Shown here one piece after another: positions 34,258-43,944 of a stretch of 64,000 bases of DNA; position 1 is the stretch's first letter, and every line of letters begins with the position of its first letter. The stretch lies in the NCBI GenBank assembly GCA_903821335.1, contig CAIJKV010000339.1:1-64000 (forward strand). Direction: 5' to 3'. The notes beneath the pieces were generated by a model. That model did not search any database and was not told the origin of the DNA. It worked only from the letters and a program-made list of their open reading frames with translations. The translations under genes and the position numbers were made by a program. Origin of the DNA: an uncultured beta proteobacterium (lineage in GTDB: Bacteria; Pseudomonadota; Gammaproteobacteria; Burkholderiales; Burkholderiaceae_B).

Positions 34258-35568
34258 ATGCAACCTGTGGTTGAAACCCTCTCCGGCCTTGAGCGCCGTG
34301 TTGAATTGTCTGTTTCCATGGCCGATGTCGAACGTGCCGTTCAGGCCGAGCTCAAGCGCGTCGCGCGCACGGCAAAAGTCGCGGGCTTTCGCCCCGGCAA
34401 GGTCCCGATGGCCATGCTTGAACGCTCGCACGGCGCGGGTATCCGTTACGACGCGATCAATGGCCAGGTCGGCCAGGCGTTTGAAAACGCCATCCAGGCC
34501 GCTGGCGTGCGTGTGGCCGGCGCACCCAAGCTCGAACCCAAAACCGAAGGAACCCCCGAGAACACGCTGGCGTTCTTCGCCACGTTCGAGGTCTATCCCA
34601 CCGTTGACGTCCCTGACCTGACGACCCTCAAGATCAAGCGTGCCGTGACAGCCGTCGGCGACGACGAGGTCCAGCGCACGGTCGACATCCTGCGCAAGCA
34701 ACGTGCCGAATACACCGCCCGTGACGAACGTGCAGCCGTGAATGAAGATCGGGTCACACTCGATTTCGCCGGCACGATCGATGGCGTGCCTTTCGAGGGT
34801 GGCAAGGCAGACGCCTTCCCCTTCGTGCTGGGCCAGGGTCGTATGTTGCCCGAATTCGAAGCCGCCGTGGTTGGCATGAAAGTTGGCGACACCAAGGTGT
34901 TTCCAGTTCAATTTCCAGCTGATTACGGTGGCAAGGACGTCGCAGGCAAGACCGCTGAATTCACGATTTCCCTCAAGGAAGTTGCTGAACCCGTTCTGCC
35001 CGCGCTTGACGCTGAATTTGCCAAGTCACTTGGCCAGGCCGAAGGTGATATTGAAAAACTGCTGGCCGACATTCGTGGCAACATCGAGCGCGAGATCAAG
35101 CAGCGCACAATGAGCCGCACCAAAGCGAGCGTGATGGACGCGCTGGTCGAAGCCGCCAAGTTTGATATTCCCAAGTCCCTGATCGAGAGCGAAAGCCAGG
35201 ATCGTGTCGTCGCTGCCCGCGAAGAGCTCAAGCAGCGCGGCGTGCCAAATGCCGACACGATGCCGATTCCCGCCGACGCGTTCACCGCAGAAGCTGAGCG
35301 CCGTGTGCGTCTGGGTCTGCTGGTTGCCGAACTGGTCCAGCATGCACAATTGCAAGCCAAGCCCGAGCAGGTTCGCGCACGCATCGAAGAGTTCGCCGCC
35401 AATTACGAACAGCCCGCCCAGGTCATGAGCTATTATCTTTCTGACCGTGCGCGGCGCGCTGAAGTCGAAGGCATCGTGCTCGAAGACAACCTCGTGCAGC
35501 ACGTTCTGGCAACTGCTCAGGTTGAAGACGAGCAAGTGCCGTTTGACCAGATCATGGGGACTGCGTAA
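34258..35568 (+). CDS. tig: Trigger factor, ribosome-associated chaperone
   Basis: Trigger factor binds near the ribosome exit tunnel and shields nascent chains. The 436-residue protein has the ribosome-docking signature GFRPGKVPMAML (residues about 44-55), the peptidyl-prolyl isomerase domain starting around residue 160 (DRVTLDFAGTIDGVPFEGGKA, VGMKVGDTKVFPVQFP) and the long helical C-terminal domain. ATG 34258 is chosen because GGTAGG lies just upstream and it gives the family N-terminus; longer frames run through the tRNA. The stop is immediately followed by the clpP ATG (TAAATG). Confidence 0.97.
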   Translation: MQPVVETLSGLERRVELSVSMADVERAVQAELKRVARTAKVAGFRPGKVPMAMLERSHGAGIRYDAINGQVGQAFENAIQAAGVRVAGAPKLEPKTEGTPENTLAFFATFEVYPTVDVPDLTTLKIKRAVTAVGDDEVQRTVDILRKQRAEYTARDERAAVNEDRVTLDFAGTIDGVPFEGGKADAFPFVLGQGRMLPEFEAAVVGMKVGDTKVFPVQFPADYGGKDVAGKTAEFTISLKEVAEPVLPALDAEFAKSLGQAEGDIEKLLADIRGNIEREIKQRTMSRTKASVMDALVEAAKFDIPKSLIESESQDRVVAAREELKQRGVPNADTMPIPADAFTAEAERRVRLGLLVAELVQHAQLQAKPEQVRARIEEFAANYEQPAQVMSYYLSDRARRAEVEGIVLEDNLVQHVLATAQVEDEQVPFDQIMGTA

Positions 35569-36225
35569 ATGCAACGCTTTACCGATTTTTATGCATCCAT
35601 GCACGGTGGTTCGTCACTGACACCTACCGGGCTTGGATACATTCCGATGGTGGTTGAGCAGTCGGGTCGTGGAGAACGTTCCTACGATATTTATTCCCGC
35701 CTGCTTAAAGAGCGCGTGATCTTCCTGGTGGGTCCGGTCAACGACCAGTCCGCCAACCTGATCGTCGCACAGTTGCTGTTTCTCGAATCAGAGAACCCCG
35801 ACAAGGACGTCGCACTCTATATCAACTCGCCCGGTGGATCGGTTTACGCAGGCATGGCAATCTACGACACCATGCACTTCATCAAGCCCGAGGTGTCCAC
35901 GCTGTGCACGGGTCTTGCCGCCAGCATGGGTGCTTTCCTGTTGGCTGCCGGGAACAAGGGCAAGCGGTTTTCCCTGCCCAATTCGCGCATCATGATTCAT
36001 CAGCCCTCGGGTGGCGCACAGGGTCAGGCAACCGATATCCAGATTCAGGCTCGCGAGATCCTGGACCTGCGTGAACGTCTGAACACCATGCTGGCCCAGA
36101 ACACCGGGCAGACGGTCGAGCGTATCGCCGTGGACACCGAGCGCGATAACTTCATGTCGGCTGCAGATGCAGTATCGTATGGCTTGATCGACAAGGTTCT
36201 GACCTCTCGCGCCGATCCGGCGTAA
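35569..36225 (+). CDS. clpP: ATP-dependent Clp protease proteolytic subunit
   Basis: ClpP forms the tetradecameric serine protease chamber served by ClpX and ClpA. The 218-residue precursor carries the catalytic triad: Ser119 in [11 protein letters not shown], His144 in [10 protein letters not shown] and Asp193 in DTERDNFM. The N-terminal 15-25 residues before [14 protein letters not shown] probably include a self-cleaved propeptide. The start touches the tig stop and clpX follows after 64 bases, so tig-clpP-clpX are likely co-transcribed. Confidence 0.98.
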   Translation: MQRFTDFYASMHGGSSLTPTGLGYIPMVVEQSGRGERSYDIYSRLLKERVIFLVGPVNDQSANLIVAQLLFLESENPDKDVALYINSPGGSVYAGMAIYDTMHFIKPEVSTLCTGLAASMGAFLLAAGNKGKRFSLPNSRIMIHQPSGGAQGQATDIQIQAREILDLRERLNTMLAQNTGQTVERIAVDTERDNFMSAADAVSYGLIDKVLTSRADPA

Positions 36226-36289
36226 GGGCAGGTTGTTACAGCGGTGGGCGTGCATTTTGCCTCACGCTGGTTATTTCTAATGGATCGTT

Positions 36290-37582
36290 ATGTCAGACAA
36301 GAAAGCGTCAGCTGGCAACAAAGTGCTGCATTGTTCGTTTTGTAACAAGACCCAGCATGAAGTGCGCAAACTGATTGCAGGGCCTTCTGTGTTCGTGTGC
36401 GATGAATGCATTGATCTGTGCAACGACATTATTCGTGAAGAGGCCGAGACGAACGCCCGTGCGTCCATTCGCACCGATCTGCCCACACCCGCGGAAATCA
36501 AGTCTTTTCTTGATCAGTATGTCATTGGGCAAAATGCACCCAAACGCGTGCTCGCTGTAGCGGTGTACAACCATTACAAACGTCTGCGTCATGGTGAAAT
36601 CAAGGGCGACGGCGTCGAACTGTCCAAGAGCAACATCCTGCTGATCGGTCCAACCGGCTCGGGCAAGACCTTGCTGGCTCAGACGCTGGCGCGTCAGCTT
36701 GATGTGCCTTTTGTCATGGCCGACGCCACCACACTGACTGAAGCAGGTTATGTGGGTGAAGACGTTGAAAATATCATCCAGAAACTGTTGCAAAATTGCA
36801 ATTACGATGTAGAAAAGGCGCAGCGCGCCATTGTCTATATCGACGAAATCGACAAGATTTCGCGCAAGTCCGACAACCCGTCCATTACGCGTGATGTGTC
36901 CGGTGAAGGCGTGCAACAGGCGCTGCTCAAACTGATCGAAGGCACCGTCGCCTCGGTTCCGCCACAGGGCGGACGCAAACACCCTAATCAGGATTTCGTT
37001 CAGGTCGACACGACCAACATTCTGTTTATTGTGGGGGGCGCGTTCGATGGACTTGAAAAAGTCATTCGTAACCGTACCGAGCGTTCGGGCATCGGTTTTG
37101 GCGCCTCTGTTGACTCCAAATCAGATCAGTCAACCGGCGATACCTTCCTCGAGGTCGAACCTGAAGATCTGGTCAAGTTTGGCTTGATTCCAGAACTTGT
37201 GGGTCGTTTGCCTGTTGTGGCGACCCTTCAGGAACTGGACGAAGCGACGTTGATCCAGATTCTGACAGAACCTAAAAATGCCGTGGTCAAGCAGTTTCAA
37301 AAATTGTTTTCCATGGAAGGCACCGAACTCGAGATTCGTCCTGCGGCCCTGAGCGCCATCGCACGCAAGGCGATCAAGCGGAAAACAGGTGCGCGTGGCT
37401 TGCGTTCGATCCTTGAGCAGGCACTGCTCGACACCATGTATGAGTTACCCACTCAGGGCAACGTCAAGCGTGTGGTGCTCGACGAAGCCACCATCGAAGG
37501 CCATGGCAAACCGCTGCTGGTCTACAGTGACGACGTTGAGGCGGCCGCGCCCGCACGTCCGCTGCGCGACGCGGCGGCCTGA
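36290..37582 (+). CDS. clpX: ATP-dependent Clp protease ATP-binding subunit ClpX
   Basis: ClpX is the AAA+ unfoldase of ClpXP. The 430-residue protein has the N-terminal zinc-binding domain with Cys15, Cys18, Cys37 and Cys40, Walker [13 protein letters not shown] (about 119-130), Walker [12 protein letters not shown] and the IGF-loop KSGIGFGA-type motif (here [12 protein letters not shown]) for ClpP docking. The gene ends in a (TGAC)4 repeat that supplies stop codons in all frames. It is followed by a terminator before lon. Confidence 0.98.
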   Translation: MSDKKASAGNKVLHCSFCNKTQHEVRKLIAGPSVFVCDECIDLCNDIIREEAETNARASIRTDLPTPAEIKSFLDQYVIGQNAPKRVLAVAVYNHYKRLRHGEIKGDGVELSKSNILLIGPTGSGKTLLAQTLARQLDVPFVMADATTLTEAGYVGEDVENIIQKLLQNCNYDVEKAQRAIVYIDEIDKISRKSDNPSITRDVSGEGVQQALLKLIEGTVASVPPQGGRKHPNQDFVQVDTTNILFIVGGAFDGLEKVIRNRTERSGIGFGASVDSKSDQSTGDTFLEVEPEDLVKFGLIPELVGRLPVVATLQELDEATLIQILTEPKNAVVKQFQKLFSMEGTELEIRPAALSAIARKAIKRKTGARGLRSILEQALLDTMYELPTQGNVKRVVLDEATIEGHGKPLLVYSDDVEAAAPARPLRDAAA

Positions 37583-37595
37583 CTGACTGACTGAC
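37580..37595 (+). repeat. TGAC tetranucleotide repeat starting at the clpX stop codon
   Basis: Four TGAC units run from 37580 to 37595. TGA triplets at 37580, 37584, 37588 and 37592 cover all three reading frames directly at the end of clpX. Confidence 0.85.
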
Positions 37596-37715
37596 CGACC
37601 GTTCGAGGGCAGGGCCACCAAGGTCCTGCTCTGTCCGTGCTTGGCCTGAAGTGGTCGCTGGTGTTGTTTTTCAGACGCGGTTTCCAGCTTTCCGCACTGC
37701 GCTTTTCAAGTTCCC

Positions 37716-37743
37716 AGCCCCTTCGTAGGGGCTTTCTGTTTTG
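37716..37743 (+). terminator. Rho-independent terminator after clpX
   Basis: AGCCCCT (37716-37722) and AGGGGCT (37727-37733) form a perfect 7-base-pair stem with a TCGT loop, followed by TTCTGTTTT. A second hairpin without a T run (37609-37629) precedes it. Together they end the tig-clpP-clpX unit before the lon promoter. Confidence 0.8.
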
Positions 37744-37756
37744 GGCTTAACAGGAA

Positions 37757-37784
37757 CTTGAATTTTCGGCTATTGTCCACATAA
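37757..37784 (+). promoter_or_regulatory. Candidate heat-shock (sigma32) promoter of lon
   Basis: CTTGAAT at 37757-37763 and CCACATAA at 37777-37784, separated by 13 bases, resemble the sigma32 elements CTTGAA and CCCCATNT with acceptable spacing. It lies directly after the clpX terminator and about 80 bases before the lon ATG. lon is a heat-shock gene in E. coli, which makes the match credible, but no experiment is implied. Confidence 0.5.
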
Positions 37785-37866
37785 CAGACATATTCGTATT
37801 GATACGGGCCTCGCGACGGCTGCTTTGCCCCGTTCAGATTTGCCGAGATTCTCTTAGGATAGCATC

Positions 37867-40314
37867 ATGTCTGGAAACCAGATTTTGCCCGCAGAACTAC
37901 TAAGCCTGCCGCTGTTGCCCCTGCGCGACGTGGTGGTATTCCCCCATATGGTGATTCCGCTTTTTGTGGGGCGTCCGCGTTCCATCCGGGCCCTTGAAGC
38001 CGCAATGGAAGCTGGCAAGAGCATTATGCTTGCCGCCCAGAAGTCCGCTGGAAAAGACGATCCGACACCGGATGACGTTTACGAAATCGGCTGTATTGCA
38101 ACCATCCTTCAGATGCTGAAACTCCCTGATGGGACTGTCAAGGTGTTGGTAGAGGGGGCGCAACGCGCGCGTGTCGCATCCATCCAGGACGCCGATACGC
38201 ACTTCACCTCCGAAGTGATGCCGATTGAGCCCGACGCGTCCGTTGGTGCTGAGATCGAAGCCCTGCGTCGCGCGATCGTCAGTCAGTTTGAGCAGTACGT
38301 CAAACTCAACAAGAAAATTCCTCCGGAAATCCTGACATCGCTGGCTGGTATTGACGATGCCGGGCGCTTGGCTGACACGATCGCCGCGCACCTGCCGCTC
38401 AAGCTTGAGCAAAAGCAGAAAATGCTTGAAGTCTTCCCGACCTCTGGGCGTCTGGAGGCGCTGCTTTCGCAACTTGAGGCTGAAATCGACATTTTGCAAG
38501 TCGAAAAGCGGATTCGTGGTCGTGTCAAGAAACAGATGGAAAAAAGTCAGCGTGACTACTATCTGAACGAACAGGTCAAGGCGATTCAAAAAGAACTCGG
38601 CGAAGGTGAAGAAGGCGCCGACATTGAAGAGCTCGAGAAAAAGATTATTGCCGCCCACCTGCCCAAGGATGCGCGCAAAAAGGTCGATGGCGAACTCAAG
38701 AAGCTCAAGCTGATGTCGCCCATGTCGGCCGAAGCGACCGTCGTGCGCAACTACATCGACACCGTGATTGGTTTGCCGTGGCGCAAGAAGAGCAAGGTCA
38801 ATAACTCGATCCCGAACGCCGAGTCGGTACTCGACAATGACCATTATGGTCTGGACAAGGTCAAGGAACGCATTCTTGAGTACCTCGCGGTCCAGCAACG
38901 TGTTGACAAGGTCAAGTCGCCCATTTTGTGCCTGGTGGGCCCTCCCGGGGTCGGTAAGACCTCGCTTGGTCAGTCGATTGCCCGCGCAACCAACCGGAAA
39001 TTCATCCGGATGGCGTTAGGTGGCGTGCGCGACGAAGCTGAGATCCGTGGTCATCGCCGCACCTACATTGGCTCGATGCCCGGCAAGATTTTGCAGAGTA
39101 TGACCAAGATTGGTGTGCGTAACCCGTTATTCCTGCTCGACGAGATCGACAAGCTGGGCATGGACTTCCGTGGCGATCCAGCCTCGGCCCTGCTTGAGGT
39201 GCTTGACCCTGAACAGAACCACACCTTCCAGGATCATTACGTCGAGGTCGATTTTGATCTGTCCGACGTCATGTTCGTCGCAACCAGCAATACCTTGAAT
39301 ATTCCGGCTGCGTTGCTTGACCGGATGGAAGTCATTCGCCTTTCTGGTTACACCGAAGAAGAAAAGATTCACATTGCCGAACGTCACTTGCTCGCTAAAG
39401 TGATGAAAAACAATGGTCTGAAGCCCGAAGAGCTCACGATCGACCAGTCGGCGTTGCAGGACATCGTGCGTTACTACACACGCGAGGCCGGCGTGCGTTC
39501 GCTTGAGCGTGATATTGGCAAAATCTGCCGCAAGGTCGTCAAGAAGTTGCTGGCGGACGCCGAGGCCCGCAAAGCCGGCCAGTCGACTGAACCGCTGGTT
39601 CAGGTGTCAGTCAAGAGTGCAAACCTGAGTGACTATCTTGGTGTGCGGCGCTTTAGTTTTGGTATGGCCGAGAAAGACAACCAGATCGGTCAGGTCAACG
39701 GCTTGGCCTGGACGGAAGTGGGCGGCGATCTGTTGACGATTGAAGTGGCGGACATGCCAGGCAAAGGCCTGATCCAGCGCACAGGTTCGCTGGGCGACGT
39801 CATGAAAGAGTCGGTTGAAGCCGCGCGCAGTGTGGTGCGTGCCCGGGCGCGTCGCCTGGGTATTGCAGACTCAGTCTTTGAAAAACGTGATATTCACGTG
39901 CACTTTCCGGAAGGGGCAACCCCAAAGGACGGTCCTTCTGCCGGTGCTGCCATTACGACGGCGCTCGTGTCTGCCTTGACACGCATTCCGGTGCGTGCCG
40001 ATGTGGCCATGACGGGTGAAATTACCCTGCGCGGTGAGGTGTTGGCCATTGGTGGACTGAAGGAAAAACTGCTTGCGGCGCACCGCGGTGGGATTAAAAC
40101 CGTGTTGATTCCAGAAGAAAACGTCAAGGACTTGGCTGAGATCCCTGACGCGGTCAAAAATCAGCTTGAGATCGTACCCGTGCGCTGGATTGATAAAGTG
40201 CTGGAAACTGCGCTGGAACGTGTGCCACAACCCTTGCCGGAGGAAACTCCTGCAGAGGCGGTGGTGGCTGCCCCCGTTGCCCCGGCAGCAACCGACCCGG
40301 TGCTTAAACACTAA
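37867..40314 (+). CDS. lon: ATP-dependent protease La (Lon)
   Basis: An 815-residue LonA protease. It has the N-terminal substrate domain ([22 protein letters not shown]), the AAA module with Walker [13 protein letters not shown] and Walker [12 protein letters not shown], and the protease domain with the catalytic dyad Ser691 (DGPSAGAA) and Lys734 ([13 protein letters not shown]); the 43-residue spacing equals that in E. coli (679/722). The C-terminus ends in an Ala/Pro/Glu-rich tail. It has its own promoter region and a strong terminator, so it is a single-gene unit beside the clp genes. Confidence 0.98.
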   Translation: MSGNQILPAELLSLPLLPLRDVVVFPHMVIPLFVGRPRSIRALEAAMEAGKSIMLAAQKSAGKDDPTPDDVYEIGCIATILQMLKLPDGTVKVLVEGAQRARVASIQDADTHFTSEVMPIEPDASVGAEIEALRRAIVSQFEQYVKLNKKIPPEILTSLAGIDDAGRLADTIAAHLPLKLEQKQKMLEVFPTSGRLEALLSQLEAEIDILQVEKRIRGRVKKQMEKSQRDYYLNEQVKAIQKELGEGEEGADIEELEKKIIAAHLPKDARKKVDGELKKLKLMSPMSAEATVVRNYIDTVIGLPWRKKSKVNNSIPNAESVLDNDHYGLDKVKERILEYLAVQQRVDKVKSPILCLVGPPGVGKTSLGQSIARATNRKFIRMALGGVRDEAEIRGHRRTYIGSMPGKILQSMTKIGVRNPLFLLDEIDKLGMDFRGDPASALLEVLDPEQNHTFQDHYVEVDFDLSDVMFVATSNTLNIPAALLDRMEVIRLSGYTEEEKIHIAERHLLAKVMKNNGLKPEELTIDQSALQDIVRYYTREAGVRSLERDIGKICRKVVKKLLADAEARKAGQSTEPLVQVSVKSANLSDYLGVRRFSFGMAEKDNQIGQVNGLAWTEVGGDLLTIEVADMPGKGLIQRTGSLGDVMKESVEAARSVVRARARRLGIADSVFEKRDIHVHFPEGATPKDGPSAGAAITTALVSALTRIPVRADVAMTGEITLRGEVLAIGGLKEKLLAAHRGGIKTVLIPEENVKDLAEIPDAVKNQLEIVPVRWIDKVLETALERVPQPLPEETPAEAVVAAPVAPAATDPVLKH

Positions 40315-40343
40315 TCGATTGCGATCAACGTAGTAAGAGAAGG

Positions 40344-40381
40344 GCGTCAGTGTCAATGAACTTGAGCTGACGCTTTTTTTT
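40344..40381 (+). terminator. Rho-independent terminator after lon
   Basis: GCGTCAG (40344-40350) and CTGACGC (40367-40373) form the outer stem, TCAA/TTGA an inner stem, and eight T residues follow at 40374-40381. This is a textbook terminator 30 bases after the lon stop. Confidence 0.92.
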
Positions 40382-40417
40382 GTGGTCAGGCGCCTGTCGC
40401 CCTTCATCGAGATTTGC

Positions 40418-40810
40418 ATGCATACAGCCGTTGAATCGGTACGTCTGGACAAGTGGCTGTGGGCGGCGCGATTTTTTAAATCCCGGTCGTTGGCGACCAC
40501 TGCGGTTGAGGCCGGTCGTGTGCTGTTGAATGGGGAACGCGCCAAGCCGGCGCGTGCGCTCAAGCTTGCTGATCGCCTGGTGATTACGCGTGAGCAGGAA
40601 CACATGGAATTGCTGGTTCGTGCATTGACCGAAACCAGACGCTCGGCACCGTTGGCACGCCTGCTATTTGAGGAAACTGCGCAAAGTATGCTTGCGCGGC
40701 AGACGGCGACAGAACAACGCCGACTGTATACCGAACCGTCGAAAAATATTGAAGGCCGTCCGACCAAAAGAGACCGTCGGGCGCTGCAGCGATTGCGCGC
40801 TGAAGAATAA
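40418..40810 (+). CDS. hslR: RNA-binding S4 domain heat-shock protein (Hsp15 type)
   Basis: A 130-residue protein with an N-terminal S4 RNA-binding domain (VRLDKWLWAARFFKSRSLATTAVEAGRV split over residues 8-35) and a basic C-terminal tail ending PTKRDRRALQRLRAEE, as in E. coli Hsp15 (133 residues), which rescues stalled 50S subunits carrying a nascent chain. ATG 40418 gives the family N-terminus. It is placed after lon, which fits a stress role. Its downstream neighbour lexA is convergent. Confidence 0.9.
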   Translation: MHTAVESVRLDKWLWAARFFKSRSLATTAVEAGRVLLNGERAKPARALKLADRLVITREQEHMELLVRALTETRRSAPLARLLFEETAQSMLARQTATEQRRLYTEPSKNIEGRPTKRDRRALQRLRAEE

Positions 40811-40886
40811 ACACCGCGACAAGAGACTGAGGACTGCGACGCGTTTGAAATAGGCGGTGTAGAGGAGAGGCTTGTTCAGCCCCGTC

Positions 40887-41573
40887 CTAGTGCAGCGGTG
40901 AAGTGCGAATCAGGCCTAAGGCAATACCTTCGAGCGAGAAGTCCTGGCCGGGCCGAATGACAATGGGTTCAAAATCTGGATTTTCAGGGTGCAGTTCGAT
41001 CACCGAGCCGTGTTTGCTCAGGCGCTTAACGGTGACCTCGCTGTCAATGCGGGCCACCACGATCTGACCGTTGCGCGCATCCGTTGTCTTCTTGATGGCG
41101 AGCAGATCGCCATCAAGGATGCCGGCGTCGCGCATACTCAGGCCCTTGACCTTGAGCAGGTAATCAGGACGTTGCGTGAACATGTTGGGGTCCACGCTGA
41201 GCTCTTTTTCAATGTTTTCAGCGGCAAGTATCGGGTAGCCGGCTGCCACGCGCCCGATCAGCGGCAGCAGGATGTGGCCGATTCCTGATGCGGTGCGCAC
41301 CCCGTAACGTTCAGGTCCGGACTCAGTACTGTCGAGCGTGTCGTCAATCCCGCGTGCGGCGTCGGTCAGGCGAATACCGCGTGATGCGCCAGCTGTCAGC
41401 TCAATCACACCCTTGCGCGCCAGTGCCCGCAGATGGTCTTCTGCGGCATTGGCTGAGCGAAACCCAAGGGACTGTGCAATTTCAGCGCGCGTGGGGGGAA
41501 ACCCCGTGCTGGAGATGGCATGACGGATCAAATCCAGGATTTGCTGTTGCCGGTCAGTGAGTTTGATGGTCAT
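40887..41573 (-). CDS. lexA: LexA repressor
   Basis: The SOS repressor and self-cleaving protease. The 228-residue protein has the winged-helix DNA-binding domain ([26 protein letters not shown] recognition helix), the cleavage site Ala111-Gly112 in RVAAGYPI, and the catalytic dyad Ser146 (KGLSMRD) and Lys183 (VTVKRL), spaced 37 residues as in E. coli. A perfect palindromic operator sits 15 bases before the start, so the gene is autoregulated. It is somewhat longer than E. coli LexA because of an extended linker (about residues 70-100). Confidence 0.97.
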   Translation of the reverse strand: MTIKLTDRQQQILDLIRHAISSTGFPPTRAEIAQSLGFRSANAAEDHLRALARKGVIELTAGASRGIRLTDAARGIDDTLDSTESGPERYGVRTASGIGHILLPLIGRVAAGYPILAAENIEKELSVDPNMFTQRPDYLLKVKGLSMRDAGILDGDLLAIKKTTDARNGQIVVARIDSEVTVKRLSKHGSVIELHPENPDFEPIVIRPGQDFSLEGIALGLIRTSPLH

Positions 41574-41588
41574 GGTCTGGGCATTAAC

Positions 41589-41604
41589 CTGTATTTATAT
41601 ACAG
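41589..41604 (-). promoter_or_regulatory. LexA operator (SOS box)
   Basis: CTGTATTTATATACAG matches the proteobacterial SOS consensus CTGT-N8-ACAG exactly, with an AT-rich alternating centre. It lies just upstream of the lexA start codon and should mediate autoregulation. No comparable box was found upstream of uvrB or uvrD. Confidence 0.92.
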
Positions 41605-41641
41605 TGCAAATTGTGCGCCAATGTTTGAGAAAATGCAAACC

Positions 41642-42598
41642 CTAGGCGCCAGGCAGGCTATTGATCAACTCCACCATCTGTTTTCGCATGTTCTGGTCAG
41701 GCAGGCGCCCGATGCCACCCGCGATGTTGTCGACCATGTTTGCTGGTTTGCTGGTAGCGGGTGTGATGCAGGTGATGTCAGGATGGCTGGCAACATACTT
41801 CAGGAAAAACTGCGCCCAGGTGGTCGCGTCGAACGCACTGGCCCAGTCTGGCACCTTGCGCCCGGCGACGCGGCTCCATAGGCGGGATCGACCAAAGGGC
41901 GCGTAGGCCAGCACGGCAATACCATGCTCGCGTGCGAGCGGCAGGATGGCTTCCTCTGCGTATCGATCGTCGATGGCGTAGTTTGTGCCGATGAAGTCCG
42001 GCTTTTCGGTCCGCATGCTCTGGATCAGTTCTGCATATTGACTGTCAAAGGTCGTGGTGACGCCAATGTAGCGGATTCGGCCTGCCTGTTTATACTCGCG
42101 CAGGATGGGGAGCTGTGTCGCGATGTCGCCCATGTTGTGTACCTGGATGAGGTCGATGACGGGCTGCCCGATGCGCTGGAATGAGGTCTCGAGCTGCTTG
42201 CGTGCGGCAGCGGCGTCGGCTGGCCCGCCGCGTGCGACATTGAGTTTGGTGGCCCAGAACAGCTTGTTCGCGATCTTCAGTTCCTGGGCAATTTTTCCTG
42301 CGACGTCTTCAGAGGCCCCGTAGCTCGGGGCCGTATCAAACACGGAACCACCCAGCTCAACCATGGTGCGCATGACCGCCTTGAGCGCATCAATGTCCTC
42401 GGTGCGAGCAACCTGCGAAAAAGTGGCGGAACTCCCCAGGCCAATGATCGGCAGTTTCTCGCCGGTCGAAGGAATGGCGCGGGTGATCAGCCCCCCGCCC
42501 GACAGGGCTTGGGCGGCCCAGGTTAGTTTCGACCCCAGCGGCAGGACACTGGCTGCAGTCCAGGTCGTTTTTTTTAGCCAGTTGCGACGGTTCATCAT
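41642..42598 (-). CDS. Aldo/keto reductase with an export-type (Tat-like) N-terminus
   Basis: A 318-residue protein of the aldo/keto reductase superfamily: LPIIGLGSSATF, the catalytic-type block GGSVFDTAPSYGASEDVAGKIA (Asp and Tyr present), ATKLNV with the lysine, and LIQVHNMG with the histidine. The N-terminus NRRNWLKK followed by a hydrophobic stretch ending TWAAQA resembles a twin-arginine signal peptide, suggesting a periplasmic enzyme. AGGAG lies seven bases before ATG 42598. It follows the transporter gene by ten bases and lies upstream of lexA. The substrate is unknown. Confidence 0.85.
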   Translation of the reverse strand: MMNRRNWLKKTTWTAASVLPLGSKLTWAAQALSGGGLITRAIPSTGEKLPIIGLGSSATFSQVARTEDIDALKAVMRTMVELGGSVFDTAPSYGASEDVAGKIAQELKIANKLFWATKLNVARGGPADAAAARKQLETSFQRIGQPVIDLIQVHNMGDIATQLPILREYKQAGRIRYIGVTTTFDSQYAELIQSMRTEKPDFIGTNYAIDDRYAEEAILPLAREHGIAVLAYAPFGRSRLWSRVAGRKVPDWASAFDATTWAQFFLKYVASHPDITCITPATSKPANMVDNIAGGIGRLPDQNMRKQMVELINSLPGA

Positions 42599-42608
42599 CA
42601 AGATTCTC

Positions 42609-43913
42609 CTAGGGCTTGAGTCCAATGGCCACCTGGCGTCGCTGCGCGTAACCCAGCCACAAGCCCAGCACCATCCATAGTATTGCCAGCGGCACAGCAA
42701 ACCAGGCGAGCCCGGCGAGTCCCATCCCCAGACGCCCGAGGAACCCTTCAGTTTGGGCACCGATGGCGTCACCGCCCCGGTAAACGAACGTATCGATAAA
42801 TGCCTTGGCCTTATAGCGGTCTGCGCGCGCAGTGGTCGTGAACAGCGTTTCGCGAGCAGGGCGCATCACGCCACGCTGAACGGCCTTGAACGCCGCATCC
42901 AGTGCAATCAGGGCAGCCAGCGAACCCAGCATCGCCAGTCCGATAAATCCCAGCATCATGGTAATGGGCAGCAAGGCGAGCGTGATCGGCACACCGAGTC
43001 GTTTCATCAGGTGGCCGGTGACCAGGGCTTGCAGGACAAACGTGGCGACTTGTGTGTAGAGGTCGATCCGCGCGAACGTCGCGGTGCGCGTGTCCATATC
43101 CAGGCCGAGCGCGGCGACCATTTGCAGGCGGGTAAAGTAGAGGATTGTTGCCATCACCGCCACGATCAGTACATAGGCTGAAATCCCGAGCAGGTACGGC
43201 GAGCGAAAGACTGCCCCAATGCCTTCCCAGGCGCTGCCTCCGATGACCGCATGTTCTGGCGTCTCGTGCGCCGGGCTGGCGGCGGTGTCGGCTGCGCTGC
43301 CACCGTTGTGGGTCTGCAGCGCTGCCAGCCACCAGGCCGCGCCAACTGCCAGTACCAGGAAGCCGGCGGCAACAAGTAGCAGAATGGGTGTTCCGAAGGG
43401 CCGGGCCAGCACACTGGCCACCCAGGGGCCGAACATTGCACCCAGCGTGCCGCCCAGAGAAATCGCGCCAAACAGCCGCTCGCTTTGTTCCATGGAAAAT
43501 CGGTCTGTCATGACCGCCCAGAACAGCATGGTTGCGAACAGGTTGAACACGCTGAACCAGACATAAAAAACCTGACCCGTTGTCTCGCCAATATGTTTGG
43601 GAGCCAGGACCAGCACCGTGTAGAAAGCCAGCAAACCGAAGGCAAAGAACAAATAGGTCGTGGAAATGAAGGCCATGCGGCGGAATCGGCTGACGAGCAG
43701 ACCGAAGACAGGATTGACCACCAGCGTGGTCACCAGCGTCGCCACGAAGAGCCAGCGAATGGCGTCGATCCCGCGCTGCATGCCCAGCGCCTCGCGTGCG
43801 GGACGCACCACCATCAAGGCGGTGAGTACGCAAAAAAAGAACAACCCTGCGACAAAGGTCGGGACGGCCTCGTGGCGGCGCACGTTGGTAAAGGTTTGAA
43901 GAACGCTCGTCAT
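42609..43913 (-). CDS. Major-facilitator-like transporter, possibly NTP/NDP-exchange (TLC) type
   Basis: A 434-residue integral membrane protein with about 12 hydrophobic segments, starting FVAGLFFFCVLTALMVVRPAREALGM. The arrangement and motifs such as FSVFNLFATMLFWAVMTDRFS and RLFGAISLGGTLGAMFGPWV resemble proteobacterial proteins annotated as MFS or ATP/ADP-translocase-like transporters. I cannot assign a substrate. Start 43913 gives a compact N-terminus; longer frames only overlap tyrB. It lies 31 bases after tyrB and ten before the aldo/keto reductase gene on the same strand, so the three may be co-transcribed. Confidence 0.8.
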   Translation of the reverse strand: MTSVLQTFTNVRRHEAVPTFVAGLFFFCVLTALMVVRPAREALGMQRGIDAIRWLFVATLVTTLVVNPVFGLLVSRFRRMAFISTTYLFFAFGLLAFYTVLVLAPKHIGETTGQVFYVWFSVFNLFATMLFWAVMTDRFSMEQSERLFGAISLGGTLGAMFGPWVASVLARPFGTPILLLVAAGFLVLAVGAAWWLAALQTHNGGSAADTAASPAHETPEHAVIGGSAWEGIGAVFRSPYLLGISAYVLIVAVMATILYFTRLQMVAALGLDMDTRTATFARIDLYTQVATFVLQALVTGHLMKRLGVPITLALLPITMMLGFIGLAMLGSLAALIALDAAFKAVQRGVMRPARETLFTTTARADRYKAKAFIDTFVYRGGDAIGAQTEGFLGRLGMGLAGLAWFAVPLAILWMVLGLWLGYAQRRQVAIGLKP

Positions 43914-43944
43914 GTGCACCAGTCCTTCACGCTGGCAGGACTGT

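Noticed and set aside
40811..40860. Terminator between convergent hslR and lexA
   Set aside because: ACACCGC and GCGGTGT can pair, but the loop is over 35 bases and there is no T run, so it is not convincing.
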